The position numbers were made by a program, and so were the translations under genes. Below, one piece after another: positions 15,471 to 23,190 of a DNA stretch of 32,911 nucleotides. Source of the DNA: DAOPZC01 sp035353175 (lineage in GTDB: Bacteria > Verrucomicrobiota > Kiritimatiellia > RFP12 > UBA1067); NCBI GenBank assembly GCA_035353175.1, contig DAOPZC010000055.1:1-32911 (forward strand), in the 5' to 3' direction. The number at the start of each line of letters is the position of its first letter. Position 1 is the stretch's first letter. A model generated the notes under the pieces. That model was not told the DNA's origin, made no database searches, and was given only the letters and a program-made list of their open reading frames with translations.

Positions 15471-16595
15471 ATGAGGAATCGGAATTTGATGCTGGCCGGG
15501 CTTTGTTTGTGCGCGCTTGTTGCTGCCGTCGCGGAGGCACAGGACGGGGCGAAGCCGCGCCTGAAGCTCGGCGCCTACTATTTTGCGGGCTGGTCGGGCA
15601 AGTGCCCGTACGACGACGGCTCGGTGTCAAACGCGTGGGCGAAAGGGATGCCGACGCACTACACCAAGAAGCTGGCGACCGAATACGCGGGACGTACGCC
15701 GGTGTGGGGCTGGCGCGACGACACGACCGCGCTGATGGAACGGCAGATCGCGCTCGCCGCGGATAACGGCGTCGCCTATTTTTCCTTCTGCTGGTACTGG
15801 CACGACAACAAGAAGCCGATCAACGTGAAGGCCATTGAAGAGGATCCCAAGCATCTGCCGATGCGCCTGTTCATGGAGGCGAAGAACAACAGCCGCATGG
15901 AGTTCTCCCTGCTGGTGGCGAACCACGGCGGTTTCGAGATCGTGGGGCTGGACGCGTGGAAACAGGCAGCCGACTATTGGATCACGGTCTTCAAGCATCC
16001 GCGCTACCTGCGCTTGGACGGCAAGCCCGTGCTGGTGATCTTTTCGCCGGGCGGCGCGGACAAGGCGGGACTGGCCTATCTCCAAGAGGCGGCGAAGAAA
16101 GCGGGCTTCCCCGGCGTGGCGCTCGCGGGATGTGGCGGCGGAAAAGCCGAAGACGGCTATTCGATCCGGACGCACTACAACGTGACGCCGAAGGGGACGT
16201 GGGGAGGAAAATCCGAGCGGCACGCCTATCAGGAGCTGGTCGACGCCGATGCGCAGGCTTGGCAAACGGTGCCCGGCCAGGCCTTCATTCCGGTGGCGAC
16301 GCAGGGCTGGGACCGGCGCCCGTGGGAAGCCAAGAACGGGGAGGGCTTCGGAAACGGCGCACCCGTGTCCTGGTATTTCGACAAAGGCACGCCGGAACAG
16401 TTCGGCGTCCTTCTGGAGCGTCTGGCGACATGGATGGAGGCGAATCCAGCGGCCGTGACAAAAGACCGCCTGGCCGTCATCTACGCGTGGAACGAGATCG
16501 GCGAGGGCGGGTGGCTAGTACCCTGCAAGGACGATCCGGACGGAGCCTATCTGAAAGCGATTCGCAAGGTCGTCTTCGCTGGCGGCCACAGGTAA
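15471..16595 (+). CDS. exported GH99/WbsX-like glycoside hydrolase (2 of tandem pair)
   Basis: A 374-aa tandem paralogue of the preceding gene. ATG 15471 follows AAGGGGGA. The signal peptide is LMLAGLCLCALVAAVAEAQ. It shares AYYFAGWSGKCPYDDGSVSN, FSFCWYWHDNKKP, VATQGWDRRPWEAKNGEG and YAWNEIGEGGW, with the conserved Glu again at residue 342. Differences concentrate after residue 130, especially around residues 150-250 where substrate-contacting loops may lie (for example KGTWGGKSERHAYQELVDAD). The pair may therefore have split specificities while keeping the same core. An oxidoreductase gene follows after 61 bp. Confidence 0.85.
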   Translation: MRNRNLMLAGLCLCALVAAVAEAQDGAKPRLKLGAYYFAGWSGKCPYDDGSVSNAWAKGMPTHYTKKLATEYAGRTPVWGWRDDTTALMERQIALAADNGVAYFSFCWYWHDNKKPINVKAIEEDPKHLPMRLFMEAKNNSRMEFSLLVANHGGFEIVGLDAWKQAADYWITVFKHPRYLRLDGKPVLVIFSPGGADKAGLAYLQEAAKKAGFPGVALAGCGGGKAEDGYSIRTHYNVTPKGTWGGKSERHAYQELVDADAQAWQTVPGQAFIPVATQGWDRRPWEAKNGEGFGNGAPVSWYFDKGTPEQFGVLLERLATWMEANPAAVTKDRLAVIYAWNEIGEGGWLVPCKDDPDGAYLKAIRKVVFAGGHR

Positions 16596-16656
16596 ACGAT
16601 CGGAGTGGAAGTCGCCGAGCAGTCGGACCGCGTCATTGATTTGATGGAGGAGTCAC

Positions 16657-17868
16657 ATGCGCATTACCACGAGACGTGATTTTTTCAAAGCATCGGCGGT
16701 CGCAAGTGTTGCTGCGCTGGGGGCACGGGCCGCGGAGACGCCACACGCGCCGAAAATCGCCGGCTTTGACGAGACCGATGCGGGCAAGGTCAACAAAGCC
16801 GCGTGGGAACCGGTTTCCAGCCGCAAGGTCAAGGTCGGGATCGTCGGATATGGCGTCTGCCAGTTCGGCGCGCAGTTCGGGTTCCAGAACCATCCGAACG
16901 TGGAAGTCGTGGCGGCGAGCGACCTTTTTCCCGACCGCTGCGCGGCGCTTGCCAAACTGGTGGGAGCCAAGAAAACCTATGCCTCCTGTGAGGAAATGTA
17001 CGAGAAGGACAGAGAAATCGAGGCGGTCTTCATTGCCACCGACGCGCCCAGCCATGCCGAGCTGTGCATCAAAGGGCTGCTGCGCGGCCTGCACGTCGCC
17101 TCGGCCGTGCCCGCCGTGTTCGGAGACAGCCAGCTGGAAATGGCCGACGCGTTGCTGGCGACGGTTAAGAAGACCGGGCGGATCTATGCGCTCTACGAAA
17201 CCTCTTCCTTCCGTGCCGATTGCTTTGCGATGTGGCAGATCTACAAGGCCGGCGGCTTCGGCAAGCTCATCTACAGCGAAGGAGAGTATCACCACTATGT
17301 GCCGGCGAACCAGCCGATCGACTCGTATAAAGGGTGGCGGCGCGGCCTGCCGCCACAGTGGTATCCCACTCACGGAAACGCCTATTACACCTGCGTGACG
17401 GGCGGCTCTTTCACCTCGGTCTCCTGCCTGGGCATGCCCAGCCTTGACCCGATCCGCATGCCGGAGAACAACGCCTTCAAGAACCCCTTTGGCACAGAGA
17501 TCGCCCTCTTCCGCACCAGCGAGGGCGGCATGGCGCGCATGGCCAAAAGCAGCGACATCCCCGGCGCCCATGGCGAGCGGGGCCGGGTCTACGGACAAAA
17601 AGGAAGTTTTGAGGAGCGCTACGTCGGACAGGCTGACGTCTCAAAAATTGTCCAGGAAAAGCCGCCGCTGCCGCCCGGCATGTCGGCCGGCGGTCACGGC
17701 GGCTCCCACGGCTATCTGACGGACGATTTCATTACGGCCATCCTGCTCAACCGGAAGCCCCGCGTGGATGTGGCCTGCGCCCTCAACACCACCGTCGCGG
17801 GCATCATCGCCCATCGCTCGGCGATGCGGGACGGCGAGACGCTCAAAATCCCGCAGTATGCGTGGTAG
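16657..17868 (+). CDS. Tat-exported Gfo/Idh/MocA-like protein lacking the EKP lysine (3)
   Basis: A 403-aa member of the same superfamily as the proteins at 5149 and 9339. ATG 16657 follows ATGGAGGAG. The twin-arginine signal is TTRRDFFKASA. The Rossmann motif is VGIVGYGVCQFGAQFGF. The segment that should read HVxxEKP is instead HVASAVPAVFG, so the conserved Lys is Val151. The rest (TDAPSHAELCIKGLL, GGHGGSHGYLTDDFI, the ending GETLKIPQ) matches the family. Either it is a variant subfamily with another mechanism or it is a non-catalytic binding protein. It ends the plus-strand cluster; the downstream gap to the convergent regulator carries the palindromic repeat copy 2. Confidence 0.87.
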   Translation: MRITTRRDFFKASAVASVAALGARAAETPHAPKIAGFDETDAGKVNKAAWEPVSSRKVKVGIVGYGVCQFGAQFGFQNHPNVEVVAASDLFPDRCAALAKLVGAKKTYASCEEMYEKDREIEAVFIATDAPSHAELCIKGLLRGLHVASAVPAVFGDSQLEMADALLATVKKTGRIYALYETSSFRADCFAMWQIYKAGGFGKLIYSEGEYHHYVPANQPIDSYKGWRRGLPPQWYPTHGNAYYTCVTGGSFTSVSCLGMPSLDPIRMPENNAFKNPFGTEIALFRTSEGGMARMAKSSDIPGAHGERGRVYGQKGSFEERYVGQADVSKIVQEKPPLPPGMSAGGHGGSHGYLTDDFITAILLNRKPRVDVACALNTTVAGIIAHRSAMRDGETLKIPQYAW

Positions 17869-17978
17869 ACGCCTGGCCGCCGCGCCGTTGACAGAACAGA
17901 ACCGTAATCGGTTGGCGGCAGGGCGTTTGGCAGGTGGGCGCGAGGGGAAGTGGAAGAAGGGGGATAATGGACCCTGTT

Positions 17979-18033
17979 GGTGTACCGGCTTTAGCCGGCT
18001 GGTGCGGACCGGGCCGACTGAAGTCGGTACACC
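17979..18033 (+). repeat. palindromic intergenic repeat, copy 2 (complete)
   Basis: Two 21-nt arms (17979-17999 and 18013-18033) are inverted repeats with three mismatches. Each arm holds its own small hairpin: CCGGCTTTAGCCGG on the left and CCGACTGAAGTCGG on the right. Two of the three arm differences are a compensating pair that keeps the inner stems intact (G-C versus A-T). It lies between convergent genes, where it could also act as a bidirectional terminator. Confidence 0.7.
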
Positions 18034-18123
18034 GGCCTGTACCGCCCCGTTTCCGCCATTTCTCGCGTTCGTCTGCCGTACCCCGGCCACCACGATTACA
18101 ACAGAACCTGCTCGCCTCCGGCT

Positions 18124-19356
18124 TCATTTGGCCTCGCGACGGAAGCTGGCGCGAAAGGCGGTCGGCGTGACGTGGAATGTTTTTCGGAACCAGAGCCCCA
18201 GGTGGCTCGGATCGTAAAACCCGCAAGCAAGCGCGATTTCGCTCACGGTCATTTTCGTATTGCGGAGAAGAGAGCGCGCCCGGTTCAGCTTGAGGCGCTG
18301 GATCTCGTCGCAGATGGTCCGCCCCAGTGATTTACGCGCCTTCATTTCGAGCAGCCGGCGCGAGATGTTCAGATGGCGGGCGACGTCCGCCACCGTGAGC
18401 GACGCGCCCAGGCTTCCCTGGATGAAAGCCATTGCCTTGGCCAGCAAGGGATCGGAGATGCAGGACGTGTCGGACGAGCGGCGCGTGACCACGCGGGACA
18501 GGCAGAGCGACAGGACGCAGGGGCGCCGAGAATCGCCGCGGGCATTCATCCGCTCGTCGAGCAGTTTCGCGCAGTCGTAGCCGGTGTTCTCGCCATCCAG
18601 CTCGATGCTGGATAGCGACGGGGTGGTTGTTTCGCAGAAAATCTCGTCGTTCCCGACGCCGAGCACGGCGACCTCATGCGGGACGGAGATGCCCGCATCC
18701 ATGCAGATGTCGAGAATCTGACGCGCCCGCTGGTCACGCGCGGTCATGATGGCCACAGGCTTGGGCAGCCGCTTGAGCCAGGAGAGAAGCCGCTTCCCCT
18801 CCAGCCCGTAGTCGTCGCGTTCCTTCGGCGGCAGCACGGGATAAACCTCGCAGTCGAAACCCTGTTCCGCGATGCGGCCCGCAAAGCCCTTTGCGCGGTC
18901 GCAAGACCACGGCTTGTTCTTCGCGTCGCCGACAAACGCGAAGTGGGCATACTGCCGGTCAATGAAATAGTCGGCGCCCGAGCGGCCGATGGCGACGTGG
19001 TCGCGGACTGCGCAGCAGTGTTGCGCCAGCGGACTTTTCGCGCCCATCAGATGGCGCGGAGGATTGATGAAGACCACCGGCACGTCCGCAGAGAGCACCG
19101 CGTCGACATGCGCCTTGGTATCGGTGAACGCGATGGCGCCCGTGCATCCCCACTCCTTGGTCCGGCGGATCCCCTGCTCCTCGAAAAGGCCCGTGATCAT
19201 GTGGAATTCCCAGGGGCCGTACTGGTGCGCATAGCGCAGGATGCCGTTCAGGATCTGGCGGTGGATGATGTTGGCGGTCGGGATCACGAGCAGCACGCGC
19301 GGCGGATGGCCGGATGCGGGCCGCGGGCGGCACCTCTTCTGTCCTTCATTTTTCAT
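18124..19356 (-). CDS. XylR-like regulator: periplasmic-binding-fold sensor plus AraC DNA-binding domain
   Basis: A 410-aa transcription factor. Residues about 18-285 are a LacI/ribose-binding-type sensor (RVLLVIPTANIIHRQILNGI, ADVPVVFINPP, AHFAFVGD, VAVLGVGNDEIFCETTTPSL, then SSIELDGENTGYDCAKLL). Residues about 300-405 are an AraC domain (VADVARHLNISRRLLEMKAR and VSEIALACGFYDPSHLGLWF). This order is that of E. coli XylR, an activator that binds direct repeats about two helical turns apart. It is divergent from the DUF5696-like array, and the first copy of the 62-bp motif begins four bases upstream of its start codon, so autoregulation together with activation of the right-hand regulon is likely. 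The sensed ligand is presumably a sugar but is not identifiable. Confidence 0.93.
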   Translation of the reverse strand: MKNEGQKRCRPRPASGHPPRVLLVIPTANIIHRQILNGILRYAHQYGPWEFHMITGLFEEQGIRRTKEWGCTGAIAFTDTKAHVDAVLSADVPVVFINPPRHLMGAKSPLAQHCCAVRDHVAIGRSGADYFIDRQYAHFAFVGDAKNKPWSCDRAKGFAGRIAEQGFDCEVYPVLPPKERDDYGLEGKRLLSWLKRLPKPVAIMTARDQRARQILDICMDAGISVPHEVAVLGVGNDEIFCETTTPSLSSIELDGENTGYDCAKLLDERMNARGDSRRPCVLSLCLSRVVTRRSSDTSCISDPLLAKAMAFIQGSLGASLTVADVARHLNISRRLLEMKARKSLGRTICDEIQRLKLNRARSLLRNTKMTVSEIALACGFYDPSHLGLWFRKTFHVTPTAFRASFRREAK

Positions 19357-19359
19357 TTC

Positions 19360-19421
19360 GCAAATATCCTAACAATTTTGCGCAGCTGTCGCTAGCGGGT
19401 AAAGCCTGATTATGAAATGAT
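19360..19421 (+). promoter_or_regulatory. candidate XylR-type operator/promoter, site A
   Basis: Half-sites GCAAATATC (19360-19368) and GCAGCTGTC (19382-19390) are direct repeats of GCnnnTnTC with 22-bp periodicity, with the conserved AACA between them. A second conserved block TGAAATGAT ends at 19421. All three elements recur with the same spacing at 25692 and 32086. The site lies between the XylR-like gene (start 19356, minus) and the first DUF5696-like gene (19473, plus). Confidence 0.72.
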
Positions 19422-19472
19422 GCGAAGGTGATATGACGCGCATCGCAACACGGAAAAGCAGGAGAGCATCGC

Positions 19473-21320
19473 ATGGGAGAGGAACCAACCCTCAAAGCCG
19501 GACACGTCAGAGCAGCTTGGGCGGCGTTAACGCTGGCCTTGGCTTTGGCGCTGCCCGCCGCCGCAGAAAACGGCGAGGCCGTGAAGCATGCCCTGGTGCG
19601 CGTCACGAAAGTCGACGGACGGATCACGGAAAAAAGCCAGCCGCTTGAAGAAAAAGCGGACAACGTTTACCGCCTGAAGATTCCGATCAAGGACATCACA
19701 CGCGACATCGACACCATCGATATCATTTCCGCCGACGCCACCGCTGTCAAAGGCGAGGCGGGCTACTTCGTCGTGTCGACCGGTTTGCTGGGGACGTTCC
19801 GCGAGGACAAGGGGCGACTCGAGGAGCGGCGGAACCCCATGCCGATTTTCGGGATGAAGACCCCTCGCGGCGCGTTTGTCGGGATCGTCACGGGGCTCAA
19901 GTATGAATTCAAGACTGTCGTTGACGTCACCCATGGCGTATATACGATCTTCCCGCGTTTCCTCATCAAAGAAATGGTTTTCGATCCCTACGAGGACCTC
20001 GTCGTCGACTTTCACGCCCTTGAAGGGAACGATGCCAATTACTCGGGCATGGCCCGCGCCTACCGCGCGTATCAGCTCGGCCGCGGCGAGGTGACGCCGC
20101 TGCGCGAACGGGTCAAAGGCAATCCGCAACTCGCCTATACAGCGGACACGCTGTTCATCCGCGTCAAGCACGGGGTGAAGAACAACAAGAACAAGGTTGA
20201 GCACCAAACGCCGACAAACGAGCCGCCTGTGGCGGTTTCCCACACGTTTGACGACTTCATGCGGATCATGAAGGATCTCAAGGCCCTGGGGATCGAGAAA
20301 GCCGAGATGTGCTCCGTGGGATGGAACAGCGGCGGATTCGACGGACGCTTCCCGACGCTCTTTCCCGCTGACCCCGCCTTCGGCGGCGAGGCCAAGCTGC
20401 GCGAGGCGATCGCCTGCGCGCACAGGCTGGGCTATCAGATCGTCTGCCACGTCTGCAACACCGACTTCTACACGGTGTCGGACCGGTACGACGAGGACGA
20501 CATCGCCCGCCGTCCCGACGGCACGCTTCACCGTCACGGCATCCTCGCCGGCGGCAGGGCCTTCTTCCCGTGCTTCCAGCGGGTCAACGACGGCTATGTC
20601 GACGAGGACTACGCCGGCCTGGCCGCGCTCGGTTTCAAGGGCACCCACCACATCGACGTCACCTCGTGCATCGTCCCTTATCCGTGCTTCAACCCCATGC
20701 ACCCGCTGAACCGCCAGCAGACCGCGGACCACATGAACCGGATCGGGCTGAAAGCCCGCCGCACCTTCGGCGGCTTCGGTTCCGAAGGGCCCTGCGACCA
20801 CGTCGCCAACTCGCTCGACTTCGTCCTCTATGTCTCGGCCTATCCCAAATGGCTAGGCACGCCCAACCCGCTCATCGACCGCCTCATCCCCCTCTGGCAG
20901 ATCGCCTACCACGGCATCATCCTCAGCAACCCCTTCTACGAGACGATCGACTACACCTTTGAAACGAAGGACAAGTGGGCCCCCTCCAACGAGCTCGGTA
21001 GCCGGGAGAAGCGGACACTGAAACTCGTTGAGTTCGGCGGCCGTCCAGTTTTCTATTTCAACAGCTACAAGAACCTAAAACCCATCAAAACGGCCTACGA
21101 CGAATATCAGCCGCTGAAGCACCTGCAATACGAATTCATGGAGTCGCACGACGAGATCGCCAAAGACGTGTTTCTGACCACCTATTCCGACGGCAGCGAA
21201 ACGCTTTGCAACTACTCGTCTGACGCGTTCGTTTATCGCGGAACAACGGTTACGCCCATGGGCTACGCGTTGATCAAGCCCTCTTTCCTGCATCGGATGT
21301 TCGGAATTCCCGGCATCTAG
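19473..21320 (+). CDS. exported DUF5696-like putative glycosidase (array member 1)
   Basis: A 615-aa protein with signal peptide AALTLALALALPAAAEN. ATG 19473 has AGGAGAG upstream. Residues about 35-200 are a beta domain (GYFVVSTGLLGTFREDKGRL, PIFGMKTPRGAFVGIVTGL) that ends in the hinge NYSGMARAYRAYQLGRGE. The barrel carries CSVGWNSGGFDGRFPTLF, GYQIVCHVCNTDFYTVSDRY, HHIDVTSC (Asp395) and FGGFGSEGPCDH (Glu438). The C-terminal domain holds LVEFGGRPVFYFNSY and a beta segment with ETLCNYSSDAFVYRG. It leads an array of three paralogues and is directly downstream of operator site A. The spacing of Asp and Glu matches the other members, supporting a glycosidase. The substrate is unknown. Confidence 0.78.
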   Translation: MGEEPTLKAGHVRAAWAALTLALALALPAAAENGEAVKHALVRVTKVDGRITEKSQPLEEKADNVYRLKIPIKDITRDIDTIDIISADATAVKGEAGYFVVSTGLLGTFREDKGRLEERRNPMPIFGMKTPRGAFVGIVTGLKYEFKTVVDVTHGVYTIFPRFLIKEMVFDPYEDLVVDFHALEGNDANYSGMARAYRAYQLGRGEVTPLRERVKGNPQLAYTADTLFIRVKHGVKNNKNKVEHQTPTNEPPVAVSHTFDDFMRIMKDLKALGIEKAEMCSVGWNSGGFDGRFPTLFPADPAFGGEAKLREAIACAHRLGYQIVCHVCNTDFYTVSDRYDEDDIARRPDGTLHRHGILAGGRAFFPCFQRVNDGYVDEDYAGLAALGFKGTHHIDVTSCIVPYPCFNPMHPLNRQQTADHMNRIGLKARRTFGGFGSEGPCDHVANSLDFVLYVSAYPKWLGTPNPLIDRLIPLWQIAYHGIILSNPFYETIDYTFETKDKWAPSNELGSREKRTLKLVEFGGRPVFYFNSYKNLKPIKTAYDEYQPLKHLQYEFMESHDEIAKDVFLTTYSDGSETLCNYSSDAFVYRGTTVTPMGYALIKPSFLHRMFGIPGI

Positions 21321-21338
21321 CCGTACCGGAGGACACAC

Positions 21339-23165
21339 ATGTCGATGATCATTCAAAAGGTTGTTGGAATCAGGGTTCTCTTGCTGGCGCTCATGGCGGC
21401 CACGCTTTCGGCGGCACAAGTCGCAGGCGCTAAGACCGTCACCCTGCGCATCAAGAAAACAAACGGTCAGGCCGAAGAGAAGATCCAAGCGCTCGAAACA
21501 GTCGGCCCGAGTACCTACCGCCTCAAGATCGCGATGAGGGATATCTCGAACGACATCGACACCATCGACGCCGTCCTCGACACCGCCACCGCCAAAAAAG
21601 GCGAGGAAGGCTACTTCGTCGTGTCGACCGGGGTGTTGGGAACATTCCATGAAGAAACAGGCCTGCTTGAAGAGCGGCGGAATCCCCTGCCGATTTTCGG
21701 CATGAAGAACCCCCGCGGCACCTTTGTCGGAATCGTCAAGGGGCTCAAGTATGAATTCAAGACCGTCGTCGACGTCACCCATGGCGTATACACGATTTTT
21801 CCGCGCTTCCTCATCAAGGAGATGGCTTTTTCGCCGTATGAAGATCTGGTCGTCGATTTCAGCCTGCTGGAGGGCGCAGACGCCAACTATTCCGGCATGG
21901 CGCGCGCTTACCGCGCCTATCAGCTCGGCCGCGGCGAGGTGCGTCCGCTGCGCGAACGGGTCAAAGGCAATCCCCAACTCGCCTATACGGCGGATACGAT
22001 GTTCGTGCGCGTTTCGCACGGCTCCAAGTCCAACAAAGCCAAGATCGAGAATCAGACGCCGACGAACGAGCCGCCAATCAACGTGTCCCACACGTTTGAC
22101 GACCTCATCCGCATCATGAAGGGGCTCAAGGCCCTGGGCGTGGAGAAGGTCGAGATGTGCTCCGTGGGCTGGAATGTCCGCGGACACGACGGGCGCTATC
22201 CGACGCTGTTTCCCGTCGAGCCCGCCTTCGGCGGCGAGGCCAAGCTGCGCGAAGCGATCGACTGTGCGCATGGTCTGGGCTATCAGATCGTCTGCCACTG
22301 CAACAATACGGATTTCTACACGATCTCCGACCGCTACAACGAAGGCGACGTCGCCAAGCGGCCCGACGGCACCGTGCTGAAGGGCGGGCTTTGGGCCGGC
22401 GGCCGCGCGCACTCCTCCTGCTTCCAGCGCGTGTGTGACGCTTATGTCGACGAGGACTACCGGCGGCTTTCGGCGCTGGGCTTCAAAGGCACGTTCCATA
22501 TCGACGTGACCTCCTGCATCACGCCGTATCCGTGTTTCGATCCGAAGCATCCGCTGAACCGCCAGCAGACCGCGGACTACATGAACCGGATCGGCGAGAA
22601 GGCCCGCCGGACGTTCGGCGGGTTCGGCTCCGAGGGCCCTTGCGACCACGTCGCCAAGTCGTTTGACTATGCGCTTTACATCACGGCGTATCCGCAGTTT
22701 CTGGGCCGCCCGACGCCCCTGATGGACCGCCTCGTCCCGCTCTGGCAAATCGCCTATCACGGCATCATTCTCAGCAACCCCTATTACGCCACGATCGACT
22801 ACACCTTCCCGAACGCGCCGAGCAACCGGCGCTCCCCCGCGTTAGACCAGGCCGCGCGCCGGCTCAAGGTCTACGAGTTCGGCGGCCGCCCGACCTTCTA
22901 TTACAGCCCGTACAAGGATCTGGCGCCCATCAAGCAGGCCTACGACGAATACCAGCCGATGAAGTATCTGCAATACGAGTTCATGGATGATCACGACGAG
23001 ATCGCAAAAGACGTGTTTCTCACAAGATACTCCGACGGGAGCGAGGTTGTTGCAAACTATTCGAACAAGGACTTCTCTCACAAGGGGCGTGTTGTGAAAT
23101 CCATGGACTACCAACTGATCAAGCCGGCCTTATTGAGTCGCGCGTTGCGGTTTGTCGGCCTTTGA
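21339..23165 (+). CDS. exported DUF5696-like putative glycosidase (array member 2)
   Basis: A 608-aa close paralogue of the preceding gene, 18 bp downstream with a CCGGAGGA ribosome site before ATG 21339. The signal peptide is VLLLALMAATLSAAQVAGA. It shares long identical runs with member 1 (KYEFKTVVDVTHGVYTIFPR, RLIKE-type segments, GEVRPLRERVKGNPQLAYTA). The candidate catalytic residues are Asp389 (FHIDVTSC) and Glu432 (FGSEGPCDH). Differences include the barrel loop VGWNVRGHDGRYP in place of VGWNSGGFDGRFP and an asparagine- and arginine-rich loop near APSNRRSPALDQ. Strong similarity suggests a fairly recent duplication followed by specialisation on related linkages or anomers. Confidence 0.78.
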   Translation: MSMIIQKVVGIRVLLLALMAATLSAAQVAGAKTVTLRIKKTNGQAEEKIQALETVGPSTYRLKIAMRDISNDIDTIDAVLDTATAKKGEEGYFVVSTGVLGTFHEETGLLEERRNPLPIFGMKNPRGTFVGIVKGLKYEFKTVVDVTHGVYTIFPRFLIKEMAFSPYEDLVVDFSLLEGADANYSGMARAYRAYQLGRGEVRPLRERVKGNPQLAYTADTMFVRVSHGSKSNKAKIENQTPTNEPPINVSHTFDDLIRIMKGLKALGVEKVEMCSVGWNVRGHDGRYPTLFPVEPAFGGEAKLREAIDCAHGLGYQIVCHCNNTDFYTISDRYNEGDVAKRPDGTVLKGGLWAGGRAHSSCFQRVCDAYVDEDYRRLSALGFKGTFHIDVTSCITPYPCFDPKHPLNRQQTADYMNRIGEKARRTFGGFGSEGPCDHVAKSFDYALYITAYPQFLGRPTPLMDRLVPLWQIAYHGIILSNPYYATIDYTFPNAPSNRRSPALDQAARRLKVYEFGGRPTFYYSPYKDLAPIKQAYDEYQPMKYLQYEFMDDHDEIAKDVFLTRYSDGSEVVANYSNKDFSHKGRVVKSMDYQLIKPALLSRALRFVGL

Positions 23166-23190
23166 GCCGGGAAAAGAAAGGATGCAAGAC

